In this document: positions 33,528-43,942 of the stretch, piece after piece
Position numbering within the stretch: the stretch's first letter is position 1
Layout of the letters: every line of letters starts with the position of its first letter
NCBI GenBank assembly: GCA_009760885.1
Contig: CM019712.1
Span: 29,103,695 to 29,167,694 of the forward strand
DNA from: Achatina immaculata
Taxonomy: Eukaryota > Mollusca > Gastropoda > Stylommatophora > Achatinidae
Direction: 5' to 3'
Length of the DNA stretch: 64,000 nt
Position numbers and translations under genes: made by a program
The notes under the pieces: generated by a model
The model's database searches: none
What the model was told of the DNA's origin: nothing
The model's input: only the letters and a program-made list of their open reading frames with translations

Positions 33528-33658
33528 ACTGTGCACTAACACGGTATCGATTCCGGTATCGTAGTGATATCTTAATGATTGCGGCAGGTAGATATTGCTA
33601 GACACCGCAGGATATCATTACGATACCGGAATCAATACTGTGTTATTGCACAGTCACT
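33528..33658. repeat. Foldback (hairpin-forming inverted repeat)
   Basis: Arms of about 45 bases (tgcactaacacggtatcgat / aatcaatactgtgttattgc) surround a loop of about 36 bases. It sits at the inner edge of the palindrome spacer. No coding content; MITE-like. Confidence 0.8.
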
Positions 33659-34387
33659 TATGGAACACCCGTATGCAGGAAACTCTCTACTGTAGAGAGC
33701 GGAACAACAACACATCTCCTTCAGATCATAAGAGGAAGTTCACCCCCCCCCCCCTTTATCAGACAAGTGTTTCGGCCTTATTAAACTCCTGACACTTTAA
33801 GGGAGGTGGGCCATGGTTATTGCTTTTTTTTATTAGTTGTAGCAGTAAGAAATTTTCGTCAGGTAGTCATTTTGTTATTTCACTATTATAATGTAACATT
33901 TAGTTGTCGCAGAAAATTAGATTGTTAACAAAATTAGTGCGCTGAGATAATTCGGCCACATCACAAGACACAGTGCTTTGGAGAGGTTGGTACTAGAATG
34001 TATAGTGCTGGGCAAAAGAGAAAAGGGGCGACCTCACCGCAGCTGGACTCAGGACACTGTTATGAAACCATGTCTCTTGGGTACATATTACACACATTCT
34101 ATCTTAAATGTGTTTGTTCTAATCCTGAAAAACTGCTTTTAAAATGTGTACCACCATTATGAAACATCATGTAGTTTTCAAGAACAGCGACATGAAAAAA
34201 ATAATCTTTAGTTGCTAAATTTTTTTTTCCCCCCTTGGCGTCGCAAATTTTTTACCACAATGGCTTGAGCTGTTCTGCCCAATGGTTAATCTGTCACTGG
34301 TTATTAACTGTGGTCTGACTTTTCTTACGAAATGGTAAGTAAGAATGGAAAATTTTAAAACTAGTTAAAAATTATAAGAAAAACAAA

Positions 34388-34391
34388 AACT

Positions 34392-34426
<35 letters not shown>

Positions 34427-34463
34427 ATGTATATATATATATATGTATATGTGTGTGTGTGTG

Positions 34464-34496
<33 letters not shown>

Positions 34497-34497
34497 A
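34388..34497. repeat. (TA)n/(TG)n microsatellite
   Basis: Alternating ta and tg dinucleotide blocks. Confidence 0.95.
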
Positions 34498-34925
34498 CCG
34501 TGCCCAGTGCACATGGGGCTTCCGCAAGGGTTTTTCACAAATGCCTGTTCTTTGCCTTTTTTTTCTGCTCTTGCCCAGGTGAGCCCTCTATTCCTTAACA
34601 TCCTCTCTGTTGTTCTTCTCCATGTCTCTTTTGGTCTACCCTTACTTCTGTTCCCCTGTGGTGTCCACCTTAGTGCTGTTTTTGGTAGTGAGTTGTCAGT
34701 CATTCGTAGCACATGTCCAAATCATTGTCAGCGTCTTTCCTCAATAATGGCTGTCAGTGGCTTCATCTGCATTTCTGCCAACAAGATTTTATTTCTTATG
34801 GTGTTTGGCCAAAATATTTTTCTAATTCTTCCTAAACATTTATTCTGGAAAGAATTCAACTTGTTTTCTACAGTTTTGGTGATTTTCCAGCATTCACTTC
34901 CATAGAGCAGTACACTTAGAACATT
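34498..34925 (-). pseudogene. LINE D 3' RT fragment in spacer
   Basis: Minus-strand frame ALRWTPQGNRSKGRPKETWR matches the arm copies of LINE D, bounded by a TA microsatellite. Confidence 0.7.
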
Positions 34926-34934
34926 ACTATATAT

Positions 34935-37030
34935 ATATGTCTTATATCTTATATCCTTCCCATGCCATTAAACGTCACATAGGGCTCGCAAAATAGTTTG
35001 CCAGTTTTTCCTGTCTTCGGCGAGTCTTTCAACCTCATCAAAGGATTTTATGCCTGCTAATTTGGCCTATCTTAATAATGTCCTCTTCAGAGTTTCACGT
35101 GGTCTGCCTCTTTTTCTTTGGCCTGTTGTGTTCCACTTGATAGCATGTTTTGAGATTCTCTGATCATTTCTTCTCATCAAGTGACCAACATATGTCCATC
35201 TCCTTTTCCTGATCACCCATGAGACTGGTTGTTCCGTCATCTGTCTTATCTCTGCATTGTTCTTGAATTCGTTCCACTTGATGCCGAGTATTTTTTTTAG
35301 GCATTTGTTTTCAAAAGAGTCTAATTTCTTGTCTATTTCTTTAGTTGTTTTCCAGCTTTCGCATGCATAAATGAGGGTGGATTTTACATTTGAATTGAAT
35401 AGTCTTAACTTGGTTTTTGTGCTTATAACTTTTGAATTCCATATGTTCTCAAAATCCTTGAAGATCGATGCTGCTTTTGCAATTCTGATCCTAACTTCCT
35501 TTCTAGTGTCACCATCCTGGTCTATGTAGCTGCCAGGGTATGCAAATTGATTGACTTCTTCAATATTTGTCCCTTCTATGTGTATTTTTCCAGTTTGATT
35601 AATTGGAATTTTCATTATTTTTGTTTTGTCCTTGTTAATTTCAAGTCCTATTTTGCTAGCCAGTGAAGACAGGCTATCTGTTTCTTCTTGCATGGAATTC
35701 ACATTGTTACTGATAAGAGTTATGTCATCAGCAAAATCAAGATCTTCTAGTTGGGTCCCATGTACCCAGTCAATACTTGTGTTAAATATGCAGCATTTTT
35801 TCATTATGAAGTCTGTTGTAATCCCAAAAAGTAAAGGAGACAGTATACATCCTTGTTTCACACCTGTTTCAATCTGGAACCATTCACTCATCCCTTCTTC
35901 TGTCTTGACTGCACAAACATATCCATTGTAGAAGTCCCTAAGATGTTGACAATTTTAGATGGTATTCCATACAGACTTAAAATTCTCCATAATGAATCTC
36001 TGTGTATGCTATCAAATTCCTTTTTAAAGTCTATGAAGTTCAGTATTAATGGTTTCTGCTTTTCAATATGTTCTTTGAGTATTATTCTTAGAGTAAAGAT
36101 CTGGTCAAGATAGCTTCTCCCTTTTCAAAATCCTGCTTGTTCCTCTCCCTCTCTCATTCCAGTATCCAGTATATCTTTAAGAATATTCAAAATGACCTTT
36201 TGACACAACTGATATTAAAGTTACTCCTCTCCACTTGTTACATCACTAAAGTTGCCTTTTTTTGGTATTTTAACAATTATTCCTTTTTTCCAATTAGAAG
36301 GGACCTTTTCTTCTTTCCAAATCTTGTTAAACATTCTCTGTAGTTGTCTCATGTTGTCATTATTGATAGCTTTTAGTATTTCGGGTGTTATTTCATCTAC
36401 ACCTGCAGCTTTGTTGTTAGCCATTAAATTCACTGCTGTTTCAATTTCATGCAATTTAATTTAATCTAGGTTGAGATTTAGTTGTGGGGCTGGTAAGTCG
36501 GCTTCAAGGTTTAACAATTCTTTTGGGTGTGGTCGATTAAGTATTTCTTGGAAGTGTTCAGCCCATCTTTGCTTTTGGTTTTTATTTGATGTTAATAGGG
36601 TTCCAGTTTTGCTAAGGATTAGTCTTTCTTTAGATGTAATAGTACCTGTTAGCTTCTTTTGTATGTTATATAAAGTTTTGCTGTCTCCTGTTTTTGCTGT
36701 GTTTTCTGCCTCTTTCACCATATTGTCTATGTATTCTCTTTTATCGCTTCTAGCTGAACATTTTACTTTCTTGTCTAGTTCTTTGCATGTTGCTTTCACC
36801 AGATCTTTTCCAAGATCTGTTTTTGCCTTCAGCATGTCTAATTTGACTCTCGTCTTTCATGTATATACTTCCATGTTTTTTTCTGATATCCATGCTTTTC
36901 TATTTGGTTTTTTTCTGTCCAGCATTTGCTTTTGCTGTTGTGATTATGGCTGTGCTATAAGAATTCCATAATTCATCTATACCTATCTCCTCAACTTGAC
37001 TATGTGTTTTGGAATCATTCCAAAGCACAC
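34935..37030 (-). pseudogene. LINE C, longest RT copy (spacer)
   Basis: Minus-strand blocks in order: KATCKELDKKVKCSARSDKR, HEIETAVNLMANNKAAGVDE, KVPSNWKKGIIVKIPKKGNF, then an open 274-residue stretch at 35067-35891 with ETGVKQGCILSPLLFG and the catalytic LDFADDITLISN (FADD variant of YADD), ending in RGRPRETLKRTLLR. Frameshifts separate the blocks. No endonuclease domain is visible, so it is 5'-truncated. Not active. Confidence 0.85.
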
Positions 37031-37059
37031 AGTGATAAATACACAGTATATATATATAT

Positions 37060-37380
37060 ATCATCATCATGTGCCGTGCCGACTGGCGTTGGCTATTATG
37101 CTTCTCCAGAGTACGCGATCCTTCATGCATGCCATCAGCTCAGTTGGTGATCTCCTCTCACACCATCCCGTCAGACTGTCCAGTATCATTTCTCTTGGTC
37201 TTCCTCTTGATCTTCTTCCTTCTATTTTTCCTGTTGTTATAATATTTTCAATGCCCCCTCTTCTCATTGCATGTCCTATGAAAGTACATTGTCTCTCTCT
37301 TATCTTTTTGACAAGGTTTTTTGTCTCTCCAGCTCTTCTCCTACATTCTTCATTAATTATTTTTGCTGTCCAGGGGATTA
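37060..37380 (-). mobile_element. LINE A 3' fragment inserted in a (TA)n tract
   Basis: Minus-strand frame [20 protein letters not shown] to the stop, with (ATC)n tail complement at 37062. (TA)n sequence lies on both sides, as expected if it landed inside the microsatellite. Confidence 0.85.
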
Positions 37381-37944
37381 TATATATATATATATCTCAA
37401 CGGACTGACCAAATGGAACTGAAAAAGAAAAGCATGTGAACTGATCGTAAACACGCAGGGTATTACAAGGTAGAGAAGAATGATTGCCAACACTTTTCAA
37501 CATGCCACTTAACAAATGAAATGGAGGGGAGGGGGTGAGGGGTGGAGAAGAAGAAAGAAAACTGGAAATGAAAATACTTTAAAGTTCAAAAATAGCAATC
37601 AATAAATTGTACCCAATTCCCTTCACTTATGATATGTCACAACTTATGCTTTGAATGCAGCTTATTTGATTATGTTTATAGTAATTATTTCATGTATCTG
37701 CAATAACACAAACGCAGTAACTTGTATGAGTACAAGTAACATATCAGGTTTATTATCTAAGTTTTGAGAACAGAATCTTTTCCGACCTGATCACGTGACA
37801 GAGAAATAACCCGCAAACAAATATGGAAGTTAACAAAATGTTTTTTTAGTTTTAAAACATTTTCTATTTTCGCTTTTCTTTCTCATTTTTTTTTCAACCC
37901 ATTTTCTATTACATGGCGTGTTAGAAAGCGTTGTCGATCATATA

Positions 37945-38030
37945 TATGGGTGTCTGAGTGGCGAAGTGGTTAGTGCACTGGTCTCTCATGGCAGTCATTC
38001 GAAGCCCATGTCCCAACCATCGCCAGCTGT
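37945..38030 (+). repeat. tRNA-like SINE head
   Basis: gtggcgaagtggttagtgca resembles box A, and attcgaagccc resembles box B. Confidence 0.4.
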
Positions 38031-38083
38031 CAGCGCAACGTTTGCACATAATAGCATAAATAACATTCCGTGAAATTATATGC

Positions 38084-38356
38084 AAACGTTACGGTTTGAA
38101 GTACATAGGGGAGACTGACTCACGCTTAGGAGATCGATTTCGCCATCATCTCAGTGATATTTCTAAGAGAGCCTGGACACCTGTGGCTAAACATTTTTGC
38201 CTTAGTAACCACAGGGGAAAACAGGACATTTTTGTTAGTGCGATTCGTTCTTGTTCTGCTGATGTTCGATCTCGGAAGGTCCTAGAACAGCGCCTTATTT
38301 TCCAGACTGGCTGTCTCCACCCAGCTGGAATTAACAATGTCTTCAGCTTTCTGTAA
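38084..38356 (+). pseudogene. Penelope-like element GIY-YIG endonuclease fragment
   Basis: The frame reads GLKYIGETDSRLGDRFRHHL, then TPVAKHFCLSNH, VLEQRLIFQTG and HPAGINNVFSFL, then a stop. This is the layout of the C-terminal GIY-YIG endonuclease of Penelope-like retroelements: YIGET near the start, the R.xH region, then E in VLEQRLI. The RT domain upstream is absent. A pyrimidine-rich 3' region follows to about 38870. It lies in the palindrome spacer. Confidence 0.75.
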
Positions 38357-38924
38357 CTTCTTTAGTTTTCCACTAGCCCTTTTTTTTAAACTCTACTTTC
38401 TTTCTCTACGCTACCCCTCCCTACCACCACCCTCTTTTCTTCTCTGGCAACATATTGGTGTCTATAGGGTCTTGTCCTATTCACCAGTTTCACATTTTCT
38501 CCCTGCAGGTGTTTATGTATTCATTATCTCTCCGTGTCCCTTTTTCTCCCCCCCCCCCCGACACCTCCTCTAGCGGCTATCATGTTTCTATTGCCTTCCC
38601 CCCCACCCCTTTCTACCACTTGTTTTCCTCCTCTCTCTCCACCTCTTCTTTACGATTGTCTCTACCGGGTATCCTTTGTTGTGGTCAGCGTGGTCCTTCC
38701 TTCTACTACACACATTTCTGTTTTCTACTTCTGGGCTCACGCCGAAATATCGGATGCTTTATGTTTTTCATTTATACATTCTCATACTTTCTATTCGTTT
38801 TTTTTCTCACCTTACTCACTCCCTACCTCACTTTGTAAAACTGCACCATACACCTCTATCTACCTTTAAAAAAAATTTAAACCAGTTTTACTGCAGTCGC
38901 TATCCCTTTTTACTGTGTCATAAG

Positions 38925-39300
38925 CGTATCTAATCTCTGGTATTTCATAACCTCCAACTGTTATGCATCGTAATATTCTTTGTCTACATCTTCTCTAACA
39001 TTCCTCATTATATTTTCAATATACAAGTTAAATAAGTAAGGCGACAACATACACCCCTGACGGACCTCTTATTTTATGTCAAACCAAGTTGTTGTTTCAC
39101 CATTTATTCTTACTGCTGCTTGTTGGTCTAGATACAGCAGTGATGTTAATTGTATCAAATGTGTTGGAAATCCCATTTTTTCCATTATTTCCCAGAGTTT
39201 CTGGTGTTGCACACAATCAAATGCCTTTGAGTAGTCTATAAAGGCTAAGTATAGATTCACAACAACGTGCCCACAATATTTAAATAGATGTTGCATTATA
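38925..39300 (-). pseudogene. LINE B RT fragment in spacer
   Basis: Minus-strand frame LAFIDYSKAFDCVQHQKLWE and LDQQAAVRINGETTTWFDIK, followed by a stop and VRQGCMLSPYLFNLY: RT palm blocks of LINE B. Confidence 0.8.
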
Positions 39301-39559
39301 ATAGCGAAATGACAAAATGATGACCTGAGGAAAATGTAGGTAAAGTGTCGTCACGTGACTACGAGTTGCTTTGGGAGAGAAGTCGGACAAAAGTTCGCCG
39401 AAGTCCTATCTTGGGAAGGGAGAAACGATAGAAAGTATAAACTGAGCATTCGTTTCTCTCAACGCTTTCTAACCAGCAGCAAGTTAGTTTTTACGCGCAA
39501 GCTTAGGCTCCAAGGTAGGATAAAGTTTTCACACATCTGTGACGGGAAAATATGATGTA

Positions 39560-39925
39560 GTTATCATTTTGTAGGAGGTGAAGGCGCTGTCCTATAAGGT
39601 AATCAGTGACCCATATTTGATAAGCTAACATTACGGTTAACGAACCATACCTGAGCAAGACCCTGTTCCACCTATCCATTGGTACCCCCAGTAACAGGCA
39701 TAGCCAGGCTAACGGGGCAGGGATCGCCATAGTCCCCATGGTGATGGAGTCTGCTAAAGAAGTATTGCACACACCTGCTTTTTAAATGTGCTCTGGGAGT
39801 GAAAAAATAGCTGCTCCGAAAGTCGATACGATGCTGTGACTCAACACCTTCATAGTATCGGCTGCAAAGAACAACAACTCGCTGTTACAGGGAGATTGTA
39901 CAAGAAGTACAAGTATCAATTGTAG
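39560..39925. other. Right-arm segment without a left-arm partner
   Basis: About 360 bases interrupt otherwise matching inverted-repeat sequence. No terminal repeats or coding region were recognised; it could be an insertion here or a deletion in the left arm. Confidence 0.6.
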
Positions 39926-40024
39926 CTCCCTAGTAGAAACTTTAGCTGTGGACTTTCTTTTTCATCTGTGTTCCATGGTTCTAGCATTCCATTTTTCTAG
40001 CGTTCCATGGCTCTAGCCTCATAC

Positions 40025-40620
40025 GTCTACATTTATTATCCAGATAAATTGTGCAGTCTTTTGGAGGTCATGCTTTGCACCTCCAAAGTTTGTCTTCCAG
40101 TGTAGCTTTCTGTGGCCAGAGCCAGGTTCGGGCTTCTTGGCAGAGGAGGCAGAGCTGCAGGATGTGTTCTGGGGTCAGGATACCTGTCTGTCATGTGCAG
40201 TCAGGGATGTGTGACAGGTTGAGATGATAAAGGTGTGCTTGCAGTTAGCAGTGTGGTGTGCTTAGTCTGAAGGTGGTGGTTTGTTCTTCACATGAAAGTT
40301 GCAGCATCTAATCATTAAATGATGGCTTGTGCTGGTCAGGCTATAGCTTCTTGTACTGATGCTTGATTATAGTTTTGGCTTCACTGTATGAGACAGGATG
40401 TTGATGTTGAGGTTGCCTGCTACCAGATTTGACAAGTCTGTCACCTTTTTCAGTTCCCAGCAGATCACACTGTGATGGCAAACACTGATTTGCAATTACC
40501 TTTTACTGAGAAGACTTGCACACCATTGCCTGTGGACATTTTGTGCAGTACATTTCATTAGCTTTGAGTCATTCTTTGTTGAGTATCTTTTCTCTGTATA
40601 CATCAGCTGTGACCTTCAAT
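40025..40620 (-). pseudogene. RNase H LINE C-terminal remnant, right arm
   Basis: Partner of 32600-33125, with QNTSCSSASSAKKPEPGSGH-type shifted frames. Degenerate. Confidence 0.6.
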
Positions 40621-40657
40621 GGTCAGTAAATGTGAGATTTTATCTTTGAGGGTCATA

Positions 40658-41579
40658 CTGAAAGTTGTTAACAAAATTTTTTTTTAATTAGAATTTATAG
40701 ATAAAGAAAATATAAATGTATCGCCTTAATCTAGATTCTTTTCTTCACTTTTCAACTTAATCTCCATTTCTCTGCATACATTTTTCCCATCACTCTGCAA
40801 GTTTAAAATACCATCCCTGTAGATTTCCGTTCCAGCTGACCAAAGGCACAGACGCACTGCTTTCTGGACGTTCTCTCCTGTGGTAGTGATGGCCTCGCAT
40901 TTGTTCTTTCACAAAACCAAAAAGATGGTAATCACTGGGTGCCAGGTCGGGGCTATAGGCAGGGTGTGGTAGAATTTCCCAACCTATTTTCTGAATTTCC
41001 TCAGTTGTCCACCAAGCAAGTTTTTCTCATAGCTTTGTGATCTTCAGTCAACAAATGTAGGATCCAGTAGGCACAAACTTTTCTATAGCCTAGGGTTTCA
41101 ATCATTTCTTTGTACTGCATTGTGTCCTGTTCCAAGATTTACAGTGATTTCAGATGCTGTGAAACGTCTGTCTTGTTTAATGAAGTCGTCAACCCTTTCC
41201 ACATTATGTTCAATGGAGGCAGTTCGAGGGCGACCGCTGTGAGGCATATCTTGGATGCTCGTGTTTCCATCTTTGAAATGTTTCACCCACCACCTAACAC
41301 TGCTAGCACCCATACGCACATCTCTATAAGCAAGTTGAAGTCTTTGGTGAATTTCAGCAGCGGGGATTTCCTCTTTAATGAGGAACTCAATAACAGCACG
41401 TTGACAAAACACTTCAGCACCCGCCATTTTGTTTCTGCTCTGCGTGGTCACTTGACACATGATGATGACGTCATGTAACCTCTATATGAAGTGCAATGGA
41501 TGTAGATTAAGGTGATACATTTATATTTTCTCAATCAATAAATTCTGATTTGTAAAAGATTTTTGCTCACGACGTTTGG
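40658..41579 (-). mobile_element. Internally deleted mariner, right arm only
   Basis: 922 bases with about 55-base imperfect terminal inverted repeats (both contain agaatttat and gaaaatataaatgtatc) flanked by TA. The N-terminal transposase region (41098-41460: AEIHQRLQLAYRDVRMGASS, HSGRPRTAS) and the downstream YSPDLAPSDYHLFG block remain; the part between is missing. A different mariner subfamily from 24992-26324. Confidence 0.85.
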
Positions 41580-41673
41580 TATGACAATTGCCACATCTTG
41601 TTGCAAGGTTTGGTTTTTTAAGCCTACATACAAAGAATTTCTTGCAATAAATGTTCTAGAAAATGTTATATGT

Positions 41674-42180
41674 TCACCATATACACAGTGTTGGATGCCT
41701 TCTATCTCTCTGTCTGTTGCCCTGCCAGCTGGTGTTAGCTATCATTCTTTCCCACAATTCCCTGCTCCAAGTTCTTATTATAAGCTGTGCTGGTGTTCTT
41801 TGTCCATGCCATCTAGTTAGTACATCCAGAATTTTTTCTCTCTGTCTACCTCGATCTCTTTTGCTTTCTCTGTCTTTCCCATTGTCACAATGCATCCTAG
41901 CTTGCCTCACCGTATAACATGTCCTAAGAATTTGGATTGTCTTTTTTCTGACTTTTGTTATTGTCTGTCTTGTCTCTCCAGCCTCTCTCAAAACCTCCTC
42001 ATTTGATTTCTTTGCTGTTCATGGTACTTGTAGCATTCTTCTAAGGAACCACATTTCAGTGGCTTCCAGTTGATGCTGTACTTCATTAGTGACTGACCAT
42101 AGCTCACATCCATAAAATAAAATTGGGTCAGTGTAGCACTAGGGTACTCGTTTTCTCAATGACAGTGATTTAATTACACA
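41674..42180 (-). pseudogene. LINE E 3' RT fragment, right arm
   Basis: The frame REAGETRQTITKVRKKTIQI through WERMIANTSWQGNRQRD to HPTLCIW stays open at 41674-41991. Partner of 31850-32360. Confidence 0.75.
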
Positions 42181-42236
42181 TAATGCACTTTTTCTGGCAT
42201 GTCCTAGTACTTGAACTAGATCATATATTCAATATA

Positions 42237-42450
42237 AGAATATATAATAATATCCAGACTCCAGAACATATCCTCCAAGACTGCCCAAATCATGCAGACC
42301 TGAGGTGTGAGACATGGCTAGAGGACACAAGCTTGGGGCAAAAGCTTTGGGGCTCCTATCAAGATCTAGAGAGGACTACAGGCTTTGCCATGTCGACAGA
42401 GATCAAGATCTGATATGACCAACAACCTTGAGTGCAGAAGAAGAAGAATA
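42237..42450 (+). mobile_element. RNase H LINE 3' tail, right arm only
   Basis: Frame IQTPEHILQDCPNHADLRCE and LWGSYQDLERTTG, then a (GAA)n tail. aagaata borders both ends. The left arm reads straight through at about 31820. Confidence 0.75.
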
Positions 42451-43722
42451 AAAGATTAATAATAGAGAAGTGCAGAGAATATAACGTGAAGTTATATTTT
42501 ATGGACTATTCAAAGGCATTTGATTGTGTATAACAGCAGAAACTTTGGGAAGTAATGGAAAAAGTGGAATTTCCAACACATGTGATACAATTAATGCCAT
42601 TGCTGTTTCTAGACCAACAGGCAGCAGTAAGAGTAAATGGTGAAACAACAACTTGGTTTGACATAAAATAAGAGGTCCGTCTGGGTTGCATACTGTCACC
42701 TTACTTATTTAACTTGTATACTGAAAATATAATGAGGAATGTTAGAGAAGATGTAGACAAAGAATATTATGATGCCGTAACAATTGGAGGTTATGAAATA
42801 CCAGATATTAGATATGCTGACGACACAGTATTACTGTCCACAACACAAAAAGGAATGGAAAAACTAATTATGTCAGTCTGTAAGAATAGTGAAGAGCAAA
42901 ATCTTTATCTTAATGCAAAGAAAACTAAATTGATGACAACTGACAAAACAAATAAGGCAGCTGAAATATGTATCAGTGAGGAAAAATTGGAAGAGGTGAA
43001 GAGTTTTGAATATATTGGATCATAAAATGATGGAGATACAATGAGGGAAATTAAAAGGAGGACATCTATCGCTCTTCAAAAAGTAAAACAACTAAAGAAG
43101 CTGTGGAGAGGAACAGACAGAACTACAAAAATAAGATTTTTAAGGGCATACATCTTTTCCATTGGAACATATGCCTGTGAGTCCTGAACAAACAGCTGAG
43201 ATATACATTAAATGCCTTTGAATGTAAATGCTATAGAAGAGTCCTTCAAATATCATGGACATAAAAAGAACAAATATATCCATAATTACATCTTACATTC
43301 TTCACATGCTGTTAAATGTCTCATAGGGCTTGCATGGTTGTTCTCCAAGTTTTCCTGTTTTCAGTGAGCTTTTCAACCTCATCAGGGGATTCTGTGCCTA
43401 CTAATTTGACTTTTCTTAACAATGATATCAATACAAGAACTTAGTATTGAAGAAGGTTGGCTAGTAAAGAAGATTAAACAAAGAAAACTTAAGTATTTTG
43501 AACATATTAAACATCATGAGAATTTAGAGAAGACAATCATGGAAGGGTACATAATGGGAAAAAGAAAAAGAGGAAGACCAAGGTGAAGATGGCTGCAAGA
43601 CATCATTGATGATCTGCGAATGGATGCATCAGCAGCAGGGCTTCTTGCTTACAAATGAGAGGCCTTCAGGAGAGCTGTTCGAGAGGCAAAGAACATGCAA
43701 ATAACTGACTGACTGAACACTG
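42451..43722 (+). pseudogene. LINE B RT, right arm
   Basis: Blocks MDYSKAFDCV (shifted), LDQQAAVRVNGETTTWFDIK, CILSPYLFNLYTENIM and the catalytic [17 protein letters not shown] at 42808-42858, then ISEEKLEEVKSFEYIGS and KRGRPR. Stops break it, and a LINE C scrap is nested at about 43285-43425. Its tail ends about 80 bases before the CYP4 copy B start codon. Confidence 0.82.
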
Positions 43723-43801
43723 AAGAATAAGACGACCAATCAAATTTACTTCTGTTTATTTCATGTGAAAACTGTTGTGTGATATGACCTGACAGACAAG
43801 G

Positions 43802-43942
43802 ATGATAACTGTGGCCATTGTCCTTGTGGTACTGACAGTCTTGGGGTGGAAGTATGGCCGCCGGTATCTTGCCCACAGAGCTCTGTTTAACAGTTTGCCA
43901 GGGGAGTCTTCATTCAGCTTTCTTCTTGGAAATCTGCATAAG
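43802..43942 (+). CDS. CYP4: CYP4 copy B exon 1
   Basis: ATG to a gtttgt donor, 141 bases. It differs from copy A by V to G, Q to R and Y to H in and just after the membrane anchor. Confidence 0.86.

Noticed and set aside
33504..39343. Spacer as a host gene
   Set aside because: Every coding-like stretch resolves to LINE B, C, D, A or Penelope-like fragments.
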